Shown one piece after another: positions 1 to 9,661 of a stretch of DNA of 64,000 nucleotides. The DNA comes from Rhabdochromatium marinum. Its GTDB lineage: Bacteria > Pseudomonadota > Gammaproteobacteria > Chromatiales > Chromatiaceae. The notes beneath the pieces were generated by a model. The model ran no database searches, was not told where the DNA came from, and was given only the letters and a program-made list of their open reading frames with translations. Each line of letters opens with the position of its first letter. Position 1 is the stretch's first letter. The position numbers and the translations under genes were made by a program. The stretch is taken from contig NZ_NRRS01000014.1 in NCBI RefSeq assembly GCF_016583795.1, positions 1-64,000 on the forward strand, read 5' to 3'.

Positions 1-120
1 CTGCAAGCTCAAGCCCTTCTGAAATTGGATCGGGTTTTGTGCCATCAGCGCTTCTCCAGAAACTTGCGATGGCCTCAGTATGCGCCGTCTCAGCACTCGC
101 AGGCTGAGATTCGTAAATAA
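1..120 (+). CDS. 3' end of an unassigned reading frame running in from the left edge
   Basis: One frame is open from the first base to a TAA at 118-120, giving 39 residues of C-terminal sequence that I do not recognise. Its stop lies 4 bases before the GTG I prefer as start of the next gene, the spacing expected in a two-gene operon. DUF5615 genes are often preceded by a small DUF433 antitoxin-like gene, but the residues seen here do not show that family clearly. The frame could also be open by chance. Confidence 0.2.
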   Translation: MQAQALLKLDRVLCHQRFSRNLRWPQYAPSQHSQAEIRK

Positions 121-124
121 TCAG

Positions 125-466
125 GTGATCTTTTGGATCGACGCGCAATTGCCACCAGGGCTGGCACCCTGGCTGACTGAGCGCTTTGGCGTTGAGGCGA
201 AGTCGTTGCGTTTCCTTGGCTTGCAGGATGCCGAGGATTTAGAGATTTTCAATATTGCCCGCGCTGACGGCGATGTGGTGCTGATCAGCAAAGACAGCGA
301 CTTCGTCGACCTCGTGTCGCAACAAGGTCCGCCGCCGCGATTGCTCTGGGTGACCTGTGGCAACCTGACGAATCGGCGCCTTCGCGAGGTTCTGTTGCGC
401 GTCTTCGAGGATGCACAGGCAGCGCTTGAAGTCGGTGAAGTGATCATCGAACTCGGCGATGCATGA
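125..466 (+). CDS. DUF5615 family PIN-like protein
   Basis: A protein of about 113 residues. The N-terminus reads FWIDAQLPPGLAPWL, then EAKSLRFLGLQDAEDLEIF and a SKDSDFVDL motif; these acidic positions (D in WIDAQLPP, the D/E pair in the middle, D in KDSDF) are the metal-binding pattern of the PIN-like DUF5615 family, predicted nucleases usually found as the toxin-like half of small gene pairs. I chose the GTG at 125 because the family begins right at the IFWIDAQ strand; an upstream ATG at 80 would add 15 atypical residues and overlap the preceding frame. A partner antitoxin is not confirmed inside the window. The family call is fairly safe, the toxin role is inference. Confidence 0.75.
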   Translation: MIFWIDAQLPPGLAPWLTERFGVEAKSLRFLGLQDAEDLEIFNIARADGDVVLISKDSDFVDLVSQQGPPPRLLWVTCGNLTNRRLREVLLRVFEDAQAALEVGEVIIELGDA

Positions 467-514
467 TTATCCACTACCGCGTTAAGCTCCAGGGAATCAA
501 AGAGGGAATCAAAG

Positions 515-1288
515 GTGCCTGGCTCGCGCGGATCTTGTACCCTGCGGGTTGAGTCCACCGGGGCGGTGCATCACTGGTGGAGCTTTTCGTTGGCTGACCA
601 ACCGCCAGTGTTCGAGCCTCGCGGTACACAAGCGACACTCGTGGATTGCACTTTGACGCTTCAGGAGGTACTGCCGGCGTCTGCGTCGCTGGCTGTGCGG
701 GTTCAGCCCGAGCGACTGGACCTGTTGATCCAAACCGGCGAGGAGCCGCTGGGCGATGGCCGTTGCCTGAGCTGGACCGCTGTGCTCGCGGTCAATGGTC
801 AACGCCTCGCACAGACATCCAGCCCGGGGAGACGCCTGTTTCTGCCGATCCCAGCGATCAGGCAGGGAGATGAGGTATTGCTCTCGGCTTCGCGGGGCGC
901 TGATGATGAGACGGCCAACCACGAGTGGCTGGAACACCGCCTCACCGAGGCGGAACTGCGCCAGATTCTGGCCGTGCCGCTGCGTGTCTATGCCGAAGCA
1001 GAACTGGATCAGACCAACGCGCATTGCGATCTGTTGCCCAGCGTGCTGGACGGTGAGCTTGAATGGGCGTTCTACCTCTTGGTGGAGGGCAAGAAAACCC
1101 AGATGCGCTGGTATGAGCCTTCGCCTGCGCACCGCTTTACCCTGCCGCCAGAGCAGGCCGGAAAGGCGGCGCAGGTGCGCGGCTTCGTGCGCGCGGTCGC
1201 GGCACCTGACCACAAACTTTCCGCGCTCAGCGCCCAATGCCGCGTGACGGACGCGGGATCGGTGACGGGTTCTCAAAAGAGGGATTGA
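515..1288 (+). CDS. unassigned protein upstream of glmS
   Basis: A 257-residue reading frame with clear coding character (G/C-rich third positions) that ends 3 bases before glmS, so it is probably co-transcribed with it. I do not recognise a family. The C-terminal third (FYLLVEGKKTQMRWYEPS followed by a FTLPP strand and a final VRGFVRAV strand) resembles the small beta-sandwich Y_Y_Y type domain found beside carbohydrate-related proteins, but this is a weak resemblance. No signal peptide or membrane segment is visible. The GTG at 515 is only the first available start; the true start could be further in. Next to the amino-sugar gene glmS a role in envelope polysaccharide is possible but unproven. 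Confidence 0.55.
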   Translation: MPGSRGSCTLRVESTGAVHHWWSFSLADQPPVFEPRGTQATLVDCTLTLQEVLPASASLAVRVQPERLDLLIQTGEEPLGDGRCLSWTAVLAVNGQRLAQTSSPGRRLFLPIPAIRQGDEVLLSASRGADDETANHEWLEHRLTEAELRQILAVPLRVYAEAELDQTNAHCDLLPSVLDGELEWAFYLLVEGKKTQMRWYEPSPAHRFTLPPEQAGKAAQVRGFVRAVAAPDHKLSALSAQCRVTDAGSVTGSQKRD

Positions 1289-1291
1289 AGT

Positions 1292-3154
<1,863 letters not shown>

Positions 3155-3170
3155 GCGGTCGCTCATCCTA

Positions 3171-3210
3171 GCCCCTCTCCCCTCGCAAGAGAGGGGTTGG
3201 GGAGAGGGGC
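3171..3210. terminator. inverted repeat after glmS
   Basis: GCCCCTCTCCCC (3171-3182) is matched by GGGGAGAGGGGC (3199-3210), a perfect 12-bp stem with an inner partial repeat (CCCCTCGC / AGAGAGGGG). It sits 17 bases after the glmS stop. There is no clear T tract, so it is either a factor-assisted terminator or a member of the CCCCTCTCCC palindrome family scattered in many GC-rich proteobacteria. Confidence 0.5.
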
Positions 3211-3260
3211 CGCGTAGACGTCCAATCTGGCCGGTTACTCGTCCAGCCTGACTTAACCCA

Positions 3261-3608
3261 TCAGTGCTGATCCGAAGCCAAGCGTTCGACGGCAAGCCGA
3301 TAAGCGATGCTATCTTCGCGCTTGGCCACCGCCATCACCATGACGATCAGTACATCGTCCTTCACGCGATAGACGAGACGCCAGCCGAGTTTTCGCAGCT
3401 TGATTTTGTAGCAGCCCTGCAAGCTGCCATGTAACTCTGAACCGGGTACGTGCGGCTGCTCCAGACGTTTCTTGAGCGCCTTACGAAGCGGTTCCTTGAT
3501 GCTACCATCCAGCGCCTCCCATTCGGCCAGTGCCGGCGGCACAAATTTGAGCCGGTACCGGGTGGAGGTGTCCTGATCAATGTCAGATTTTGTCAATATC
3601 GACCTCAA
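3261..3608 (-). CDS. RelE/ParE-type toxin
   Basis: A 115-residue protein with the RelE-fold pattern: an N-terminal strand (YRLKFVPPALAEWEALD), two basic helices (LRKALKKRLEQP), then YKIKLRKLGWRLVYRV and a final VMAVAKRED strand. RelE family members are ribosome-dependent mRNA interferases that arrest translation. Both possible starts are TTG (3608 or 3596) and both overlap the end of the antitoxin gene, which fits translational coupling. The basic Arg/Lys-rich surface expected of a RelE active site is present. No terminator separates the pair. Confidence 0.88.
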   Translation of the reverse strand: MRSILTKSDIDQDTSTRYRLKFVPPALAEWEALDGSIKEPLRKALKKRLEQPHVPGSELHGSLQGCYKIKLRKLGWRLVYRVKDDVLIVMVMAVAKREDSIAYRLAVERLASDQH

Positions 3609-3834
3609 TGGCCTCGTCTTCGTAAGCCAGACGGTTACGTACCACCTCTACCAGATCGTGGTCGACCAGATCTTCTACCATAGCCGCGAAAAGCTTTGGC
3701 GTGATTATGTAAAAGGCCGGGCGGTTGTGACTAAGCACCGCCACTGGCTTCTCGCCGGCAGTACATAGAACCTGCGCCGGGTTGCGTTTGAATTCGGACA
3801 TGCTAATGGAGTAATCGGCGTAGATCGTGTCCAT
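3583..3834 (-). CDS. Phd/YefM-type antitoxin
   Basis: An 83-residue protein starting MDTIYADYSISMSEFKRNP, followed by VAVLSHNRPAFYIITP, the typical Phd/YefM pattern in which the N-terminal domain binds the operator and the C-terminal tail wraps the toxin. I use the ATG at 3834; upstream in-frame codons extend to 3891 but lie outside the family domain. The gene lies directly before, and overlaps, the RelE-type toxin. Such antitoxins usually autorepress the operon; no operator is identified here. Confidence 0.85.
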   Translation of the reverse strand: MDTIYADYSISMSEFKRNPAQVLCTAGEKPVAVLSHNRPAFYIITPKLFAAMVEDLVDHDLVEVVRNRLAYEDEAIEVDIDKI

Positions 3835-4097
3835 AGTCGCTCCTAGATAGTGTCGGCTACAAATATAGCGCCAAAGCGGGCGCTTTTTCAATCAAGCCGG
3901 TTATGCGTCCCGCCTTAAAAACGTACGTCCTTGAGGCGAGTTCAGCGCGCAGACCGGGTGTATGGGAGAGTCGCCAGATCGCCGTGCTCATCCCGCGCCC
4001 GCTCTGGTTCATCAGAAGACCAGCCTGCCGGCCTTCAAACTATGCTATCCTCCAAAGCCTGCGCTCTTTTGTTGGCACTTTGTATGAGGTCGAGCCC

Positions 4098-4652
4098 ATG
4101 CCCGGCATGCCTACAGTTCAAAGTCACCTCACGACTTCGGGGCGAGTGGCTTTAAAGATATTAAAGAAAGTTAAGTTAATGGGTAGCGCAGCTCGCTTTT
4201 CGGAATTTTTGTGTCAACGCCCGGTACTGGTCGGTGCTGCTATTAAAGGGATTAATTTGGAAGAGCGCGTGGATGAAGAAGAGGCCAACGAAACCTTCAT
4301 GCTGATCCAGGAAAATGCTGAAGCGGATGATGAAACACCTGGTCTGCATAATGCCATCTATCCTCTGGTGAAAGATAGCAATGCATCCAAGGCGAATGTA
4401 TTCACCATTGGCCGTGGGTACGATAATGATTTGGTGATGGTGGATTTTGCCGTTTCCAAGCGGCATGCCATTATTGAAATCAAGCCTGAGGGGTATTTGC
4501 TGCGCGATCATCGATCTACCAATGGTACTATGGTAAATCACACAAAAGTGACTGATGAGCCTCAGCTCTTGCGCGACAAGGATGTCATTACTTTTGCACG
4601 TTATGAATTTATTATCCTGACTCCGAAATCACTCTATTCAAGGCTCGCATGA
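4098..4652 (+). CDS. FHA-domain protein
   Basis: 184 residues with a C-terminal forkhead-associated domain (about residues 95-180): FTIGRGYDNDLVM, SKRHAII and RSTNGTMVN carry the conserved Gly-Arg, Ser-x-x-His and Asn-Gly that bind phosphothreonine. The N-terminal half is acidic (VDEEEANETF, AEADDETP) and unassigned. The frame is open from 3903, but the ATG at 4098 has a GAGGT ribosome site (4086-4090) and leads into family-like sequence, so I start there. Codons are noticeably richer in A/T (TTA, AAA, ATT) than neighbouring genes, a sign of foreign origin. It has no kinase or phosphatase neighbour, so its partner is unknown. A strong terminator follows. Confidence 0.8.
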   Translation: MPGMPTVQSHLTTSGRVALKILKKVKLMGSAARFSEFLCQRPVLVGAAIKGINLEERVDEEEANETFMLIQENAEADDETPGLHNAIYPLVKDSNASKANVFTIGRGYDNDLVMVDFAVSKRHAIIEIKPEGYLLRDHRSTNGTMVNHTKVTDEPQLLRDKDVITFARYEFIILTPKSLYSRLA

Positions 4653-4688
4653 CCGGCATGATCGACTCGTGACGTGACACACAAAAAA

Positions 4689-4714
4689 GGCCGCGCAAAT
4701 GCGCGGCCTTTTTT
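4689..4714. terminator. bidirectional Rho-independent terminator
   Basis: GGCCGCGC (4689-4696), loop AAAT, GCGCGGCC (4701-4708), followed by six T and preceded by six A. The perfect 8-bp GC stem with A/T runs on both sides lets it stop the FHA gene from the left and the small minus-strand gene from the right. Confidence 0.95.
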
Positions 4715-4739
4715 GGTTTCGTGCGACTGCCGTTTGCTT

Positions 4740-4985
4740 TTAGTTCAGCAGTCTGGCTGATACCCGATGGCGCTCTTCGGTGATATTGATGTCGAAATGC
4801 TGATTGAGTACGCTAAGTGCTTCATCGAGATCGGCGCAGCCCCAATCGTCCATCACGATATGGTTGTCGCATTCCTCGACGTGGTAACTGTGCTCGGGGT
4901 CGATGGCGTCGTAGCGCAGCCGAAAACCGGAACCGGCCGGTTGATTCCATTTGTAGCGGACGACCTGTTGCTGCTCGTTGTACAT
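4740..4985 (-). CDS. small hypothetical protein
   Basis: An 81-residue soluble protein (MYNEQQQVVRYKWNQ...) with no family I recognise. It is rich in aromatic and acidic residues (RYDAIDPEHSYHVEECDNH, MDDWGCADLDEAL). The ATG at 4985 is preceded by an AGGA ribosome site about 9 bases upstream, and the gene ends next to the bidirectional terminator, which supports a real transcription unit. No membrane segment or signal peptide is seen. Confidence 0.6.
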   Translation of the reverse strand: MYNEQQQVVRYKWNQPAGSGFRLRYDAIDPEHSYHVEECDNHIVMDDWGCADLDEALSVLNQHFDINITEERHRVSARLLN

Positions 4986-5389
4986 AAAATTTGATCCTGG
5001 ATAGTTTTCAGCAAAGTGTGTCGATTAAAACGGCCTCTTCATCCGTCGTCGTATCGTTTCCTTCAGCATCAGCGCGCGAGCTGGCACATCTGGGGAAAAC
5101 CCGATCCGGACAAACCCTAGGTGCGAAAACTGACGATGTTTTATCGAGGCAACAGTTTTGTCTCTTGGCCCTAAGTTTAGTCTGGATCTGTGCGCTTGAC
5201 AACCGGAGAAAACCGCAAACTGCTACAGGAATCACAGTCTCCGTCTGGCCTGCGGTCCAAGATGCTGAAAAACCGTGTTTTGTTGTGGAAAAGAGACAGC
5301 TTTTTGCGAAAAACAACAATCGCGCACCTCGCGGAACAAAAACGGGTAATGTGCCTCACGCGCGGTGCAAACAGCTTGATGACCGATGA
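4986..5389. other. 404-base stretch without a supported gene
   Basis: Open frames exist on both strands but none has family-like sequence, a convincing ribosome site or coding-type third positions. The stretch is AT-richer than average, with runs such as TTTTTGCGAAAAACAAC near 5300. It must hold the promoter of the small minus-strand gene at 4985 and the end of the metA transcript; I could not identify either signal with confidence. Confidence 0.5.
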
Positions 5390-6478
5390 TCAGCTGCTGC
5401 GGTAGCGCAGCGGATCGTTTGGATCTACATCGTCCATAAAGGGGATGCGCCGATCGCTGTGCGTGGTGTGATAGATAAGCCCCATCCAGTTGCCCATGAC
5501 ACCTTCAGCACTGTCATGCCAGGTATTATCCAGTCCGGCAGCAATACGTGCTTCGGGAAACTCTGGTGCCGGACGCCCACGATCCAGGTGGCGATCCACA
5601 AGATTGCGATGCTCTTCCAAAATGGCCTTCGCCTTTGGGTTGAAGAAATTCTCCGGAAACGGCGGGTAGTCCTTGCGCGCACCACTGATATAGCGCCCCA
5701 CTTCACGCTTGTATTCCTTGAGCAGGGAAATGAGGTCGTACTCCGGGTGCCCCTGGAACATTACCAGCCGGAAGCCGTCATCGCTGACGGCCAGATGCAC
5801 CCCGGCCGCGTGGCTCTCAACCAGCACATGGCAACCAGCGGCCTGAAACTGCTGGCTTGTGACTTCATTGAAGCGCGAATGTGGCACATCAAAGAGCGTG
5901 TTCACGCTGCTGACCAGCGGATGCTGCCGTTCGACGACGCGATGCGCGTAAACGCCCCAGCGCTTGTCCGGCAAGCGCTGGCGACGCTGTCCGTAACGGA
6001 ACTGCATCACCGCATGGGTCGCCAAACAGGAACAGAGCGTTGAAGTGACCCGTTCGCTGGCCCAATCCATCACTTCGATCAGCGGCTCCCAAAAGGGTTC
6101 ATCGGCCAGATTGGGTTCGGTTACATTAGCGCCGGTCACGATCAGCGCATCGAGTCCTTCGTTACGAATCTGCTCAAAGGGCTCGTAGTAGCGCTCGATA
6201 TAGGCACGCGCCTGATCCGAGCGCTTGAGTCCGTCGAGTGAGAACGGGTGGACGTAGAACTGCGCGATCTGATTGCTCTGGCCGATCAGGCGCAGAAACT
6301 GCCGCTCGGTCGCACGCAGGGCGGCGTCTGGCATCATGTTCAGCAGTCCGATGTGCAGCTCGCGAATATCCTGCTGCACGGCCCGGTCACCGGGCACAAT
6401 GTTCTGTCCCTCAGCGCGCAGGCGTTCGTAGGCCGGTAAATCGTTTTGGGCAACAAGCGGCATGGGCAGCGTCCTCAA
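5390..6478 (-). CDS. metA: homoserine O-acyltransferase (MetA family)
   Basis: 362 residues. MetA-family enzymes acylate homoserine (usually with succinyl-CoA) at the entry to methionine synthesis. Seen here: IGLLNMMPDAALRATERQFL near the N-terminus, the nucleophile region TSTLCSCLATHA (Cys151 by alignment with the MetA family), and FQGHPEYD, which supplies the catalytic His and Glu. The ATG at 6478 overlaps the stop of the upstream ATPase gene in an ATGA, so the two are translationally coupled. Length and motifs are complete. Whether succinyl- or acetyl-CoA is used cannot be settled from these motifs. Confidence 0.93.
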   Translation of the reverse strand: MRTLPMPLVAQNDLPAYERLRAEGQNIVPGDRAVQQDIRELHIGLLNMMPDAALRATERQFLRLIGQSNQIAQFYVHPFSLDGLKRSDQARAYIERYYEPFEQIRNEGLDALIVTGANVTEPNLADEPFWEPLIEVMDWASERVTSTLCSCLATHAVMQFRYGQRRQRLPDKRWGVYAHRVVERQHPLVSSVNTLFDVPHSRFNEVTSQQFQAAGCHVLVESHAAGVHLAVSDDGFRLVMFQGHPEYDLISLLKEYKREVGRYISGARKDYPPFPENFFNPKAKAILEEHRNLVDRHLDRGRPAPEFPEARIAAGLDNTWHDSAEGVMGNWMGLIYHTTHSDRRIPFMDDVDPNDPLRYRSS

Positions 6479-7359
6479 GTCGGCTGGGTTGCATCAGGCT
6501 CGGTGTTGGGCTGGGTCTCTTTGCGGGCAATGGCCGTGGCCAGCAGTTCGATAAAGTCCTGCTCGTCGCGCACCTGGGCTACCTCCTTGGAGGTTACGGT
6601 ATAGCCATGCGGGCGGGCGATGGCTTCGTAGCGTGGCACTCGGGAATGGAACAGGCGCGGAAACACCCAACGAGTGAAATCGTTGGGATCAATATCCGCT
6701 ACATAGTCCAGTTGGTGCTCAGCCCGATAGTCCTTGACCGCCGAGAGCAGAAAATCCGGGCGCAGATACAGCGGCTTGGGATCGGCTTGGGCGCGCTGAA
6801 TGAGCTTGATCTCGTCCTCTTCCGGCACCTGGATGTAGAGAATCAGGGTGTGGCGTGCCAAGCGCTCGATAATGTCCGGCTCATCAAGTTCGCACAGACT
6901 GCCGCCCACATCGTTGACGAAGTGCTGATAGCCATAGATTTCCTGCGCCTTGTCGATGAAGCTTGGCACATCGCGCATCGCCTGAATCTCAGCCTCGCGG
7001 TACAACGCCTGGCGGCGGGTGAACTCCTTCAGACCCATGCCGCCCTTGTCCGGATCGCCCAGTTGCCCGACAAAGCTCAACACCGGCCCCAGATCCGAGA
7101 CCTTGATATTGTTTTTGATCGCAATCCAGTCGCGGCGCAGCAGATCACGCAAAAAGGGCACCTGCATGGCCTGGCTTTTGATCAAATCCAGAATCGGCTC
7201 ATCAAGATAGCGGGTGCCAATGCGATAGTCACCCGAGTAGTGAAACCAGTCGTGCCGGCGCAGCAGGCCTGAGAGATAAGTCTTGCCAACGCCGGACATC
7301 CCCAGCAGGGTAACCCGCCGGTTCGGCCATTGGCGGAAGGATTCCAGGGTAAATTTCAC
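6475..7359 (-). CDS. P-loop ATPase coupled to metA
   Basis: About 294 residues with a Walker A site near the N-terminus (LLGMSGVGKTYLS) and a likely kinase-like fold (shikimate/adenylate kinase style: HYSGDYRIGTRYLDEPI after the P-loop, FVNDVGGSLCELDEPDII in the middle). The motif FVNDVGGS followed by a LILYIQVPEEDE strand resembles a substrate/lid region, but I do not recognise a named family. I prefer the GTG at 7359, with CAGGAG 7-8 bases upstream, over the TTG at 7380. The ATGA overlap with metA suggests a linked job, possibly a kinase or regulator in sulfur amino acid metabolism; that is inference only. Confidence 0.7.
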   Translation of the reverse strand: MKFTLESFRQWPNRRVTLLGMSGVGKTYLSGLLRRHDWFHYSGDYRIGTRYLDEPILDLIKSQAMQVPFLRDLLRRDWIAIKNNIKVSDLGPVLSFVGQLGDPDKGGMGLKEFTRRQALYREAEIQAMRDVPSFIDKAQEIYGYQHFVNDVGGSLCELDEPDIIERLARHTLILYIQVPEEDEIKLIQRAQADPKPLYLRPDFLLSAVKDYRAEHQLDYVADIDPNDFTRWVFPRLFHSRVPRYEAIARPHGYTVTSKEVAQVRDEQDFIELLATAIARKETQPNTEPDATQPT

Positions 7360-7380
7360 GTCAATACGCTCCTGCTGCAA

Positions 7381-7472
7381 TGAATCGGATGTTCATGAGT
7401 TGGCTTCAGGCTTCAGGCCTCAGACTTAAGACTTCAGCTCGCGACATAGGCGGCCTGTTTCTGCTCCGAATT
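7381..7472 (-). ncRNA. candidate TnpB guide RNA (omega RNA) region and element end
   Basis: In IS605/IS607 elements the TnpB guide RNA spans the 3' end of tnpB and the short stretch up to the element end. Here 92 bases lie between the tnpB stop and the ATPase gene. They contain short direct repeats (GGCTTCAGGCTTCAGGCCTCAGACTTAAGACTTCAG around 7403-7438, given in part) but no boundary I can fix. This is an expectation from the family, not a sequence proof. Confidence 0.2.
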
Positions 7473-8864
7473 TCATACTCGAAAGTGCTCATTCGGTAAT
7501 TCGCTCTCCGTTGATAGCACCCGATTTTGTCCGGGCGAGCAACTGGAGTCCTGGTTGAGCAGTCCCAACCGCAGGCGCTCAGTCCGTGCTTGCAAGATCG
7601 CTTTCACGGCTCGATACGGCGTGAACCGCTCGATGTCCGGGTCGGACAACCGTGCCAGCACGTTTTGCGCAGCGTTCTGATCCGCCTGCAACACAACCCC
7701 GTCGAAACAGTGAAACCGATCCCCTTGGCGGCGGCCCAGCAGGCCTCCGTTGCGGGAATCCATTTGCGATGTGTAGGCCGGATTGACCAGAACGACCGTC
7801 GAACCTCGACGGCTTGAAACACTGTCAAGTGCTTCGGCAATGACGCCTTTCGTCCAGCTTGCCAGCCGACGATTGACGTGCTTGCCGAAGGACTTGCCCG
7901 CCATCGGGGCGGTGAGATCTTCCGCCGCGATCACAGCGGCTTTGTCGACGACCTTGTGAACCGACTGGAACACCAGGTCGCGAATGCGCGCATGGGTTTT
8001 GTCTATCTGCCGATTCAGCGTCTTGCGCCCGAGGTTGAAGCGGCGAATGTGCTCGCGCTTGCGTGGGTTACGGGTGTTATTGGCGAGCGCGCGCAGTTTG
8101 GATCGGCGCTGATACTTGGCTTTGAGCGTGTCGGATTGCTTGGTCAGCACCGCGCCCAGCTCGGGGCCGTGGTGGTCGCCATCGGAATCGACCAGCACCT
8201 CGGAGTAGCCTTTGTCGATGCCCAGGGTGCGCGTGCCGCAATCCTGGGTGATCTCGACCTCAATGGTGGTATGGATTTCGATGCGATCATCGTTTTTGAT
8301 GATAATCCGCAGGGTGCCGGTCGGCTCGGCGGTGGTGTTGAGCGGGATGGCGATGCGAGTGCCTTTGATGAGGCCGGGAATCTTGATCCAGGCGCGTCCG
8401 CCGCACTGGAAGGTGGTGTAGTTGTCTGAGCGGACGATGATCTGGTTGTGGGTGTGATTGTGCCCGCGCGCCCAGTCCCGACGCATGATCCGGCACAGGT
8501 AGGGATCGCTTGTCCATTCGTTGCGCTTGAGCGCGGTGAACAGGCGTTTTTGCTCAGCCTGATCCTGGGTGTGACGCCAGATGCAGCGGCGCGCCTTGAC
8601 CTTGGCCGACTCCATGTTGGCGGTGATGTCGCCCTTGGCATCGCGCAAGGTTTCCTTCCAAGCATTGGCCGAGACCGGGAAGCGGCGGCCTTCCTTCAGC
8701 CAGCGATCGCGAATCTGGCGATCCGAAACGCCCACACCACCAACAGACCCAAATCGCTGCCACACCTCGGTGCGCACCGACCCAAGCCGTCGCGCTTGCT
8801 CGCGCAACGCGGCGACCTTGCCCTTGTTCGGGCGCTTGGCGCGCAAAATCCGCGTGACTTTCAT
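7473..8864 (-). CDS. tnpB: IS607-type TnpB, RNA-guided nuclease without a normal zinc ribbon
   Basis: 463 residues. TnpB proteins are RuvC-like RNA-guided DNA nucleases. The three acidic residues are visible: D in LGIDKGYSE, E in IAAEDLTAP, D in QADQNAAQNV, so catalysis is probably intact. What is odd is the segment between the last two: other TnpBs have a CxxC...CxxC zinc ribbon after TSQ, whereas here it reads TSQMDSRNGGLLGRRQGDRF with a single later Cys. I start at the ATG 8864, which overlaps the recombinase stop in ATGA; the frame extends further upstream but inside the recombinase gene. The N-terminal 200 residues are basic and aromatic, as expected for nucleic acid binding. Confidence 0.85.
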   Translation of the reverse strand: MKVTRILRAKRPNKGKVAALREQARRLGSVRTEVWQRFGSVGGVGVSDRQIRDRWLKEGRRFPVSANAWKETLRDAKGDITANMESAKVKARRCIWRHTQDQAEQKRLFTALKRNEWTSDPYLCRIMRRDWARGHNHTHNQIIVRSDNYTTFQCGGRAWIKIPGLIKGTRIAIPLNTTAEPTGTLRIIIKNDDRIEIHTTIEVEITQDCGTRTLGIDKGYSEVLVDSDGDHHGPELGAVLTKQSDTLKAKYQRRSKLRALANNTRNPRKREHIRRFNLGRKTLNRQIDKTHARIRDLVFQSVHKVVDKAAVIAAEDLTAPMAGKSFGKHVNRRLASWTKGVIAEALDSVSSRRGSTVVLVNPAYTSQMDSRNGGLLGRRQGDRFHCFDGVVLQADQNAAQNVLARLSDPDIERFTPYRAVKAILQARTERLRLGLLNQDSSCSPGQNRVLSTESELPNEHFRV

Positions 8865-9475
8865 TCGACGTTGTCCTGATGTTTTCCAAGTGCCTCGTTG
8901 AGCGTTTTGCGAACGTTTCGCAATCCATACAACCGCGACGAAAAACCATCCACGATGGTCATCAAGTCCTGCACCAGCTCCTGTTCGGGCGAAAGCCTTT
9001 CTTGATTCAGTACCAGGATTTCGCAGCCGTGTGTCTTGGCGTAATGCTCGAACCACTCGAACCCAAAGCGCGTCAGCCGGTCTTTGTGGGCGAGGATCAG
9101 GGTGTTGATGCTCCGCTGCCCGATCTCATCCATCAGTGCCAAAAAACGCTGGCGCTTGAAGTTCAAGCCGCTTCCCACGTCTTCGACGAATTCGACGTTC
9201 GCTAAACCTCTCGCCACAACAAACGCTTCCAGCACCCGGTGCTGGTTAGCCAGGTCTGGCTTCTGTGCGGCCGATGAGACTCGGCAATAGGCCACTATTC
9301 GCGCTGGACACTCGGGCGTCTGTCGCCATCCGATGAACGCTCGCCACTGGGCCTCGGTGTAAAGACGACGATTGCTGTCGGTGCGCGCCACGGGAATGAG
9401 ACGCCCCTCGCGCTCCCAGCGCTGCAATGTCTTGACCGAAACACCCAGCCGCTTCGCCGCCTTGCCTGTACTCAT
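8861..9475 (-). CDS. tnpA: IS607 family serine recombinase (TnpA)
   Basis: 204 residues. An N-terminal MerR-like helix-turn-helix (STGKAAKRLGVSVKTLQRWE, about residues 2-45) precedes a small serine recombinase domain: YCRVSSAAQKPDLANQ holds the nucleophilic Ser, and KDRLTRFGFEWFE the conserved Arg residues. This is the arrangement specific to IS607 transposases. The ATG at 9475 has a GGA site 7 bases upstream; starts at 9487 and 9502 are also in frame. It is translationally coupled to tnpB. Confidence 0.92.
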   Translation of the reverse strand: MSTGKAAKRLGVSVKTLQRWEREGRLIPVARTDSNRRLYTEAQWRAFIGWRQTPECPARIVAYCRVSSAAQKPDLANQHRVLEAFVVARGLANVEFVEDVGSGLNFKRQRFLALMDEIGQRSINTLILAHKDRLTRFGFEWFEHYAKTHGCEILVLNQERLSPEQELVQDLMTIVDGFSSRLYGLRNVRKTLNEALGKHQDNVE

Positions 9476-9502
9476 GGTGCTTTCCATGAGATAATAATAC
9501 AC

Positions 9503-9661
9503 TATCGCGCATTTTTTATAAGACTAGAGTCTAGCTCCAACTCCAAACCGCGTCCAGCGCGAGACGCAGACCCCATCGGCCGAGGCGATCAAGCAGAACA
9601 CCAAAGATCTGCTCGCCGTACGGGGTACTACCCACGATTTTATCTCGATGTTACGAACACC
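9503..9661. other. region between the IS607 element and cbbO
   Basis: The first part is the AT-rich recombinase promoter region. From about 9546 a plus-strand frame reads without stop through 9655 with protein-like composition (for example SAEAIKQNTKDLLAVRG), which may be the remnant of a gene cut by the element. I cannot name it. Confidence 0.25.

Larger units (their letters stand above)
7473..9502 (-). mobile_element. IS607-type element (serine recombinase plus TnpB)
   Basis: Two minus-strand genes overlapping by ATGA form the IS607 layout: a MerR-like HTH plus serine recombinase, then TnpB. IS607 elements have no terminal inverted repeats and make no clear target duplication, so the limits given are only the gene limits. 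The element lies between the metA-ATPase pair and the 3' end of cbbO. Both genes are full length, so it could still be active. Confidence 0.85.

Noticed and set aside
4991-5389. 132-codon plus-strand and 103-codon minus-strand frames after metA
   Set aside because: Neither has family-like sequence, a ribosome site or coding-type codon use; treated as intergenic.
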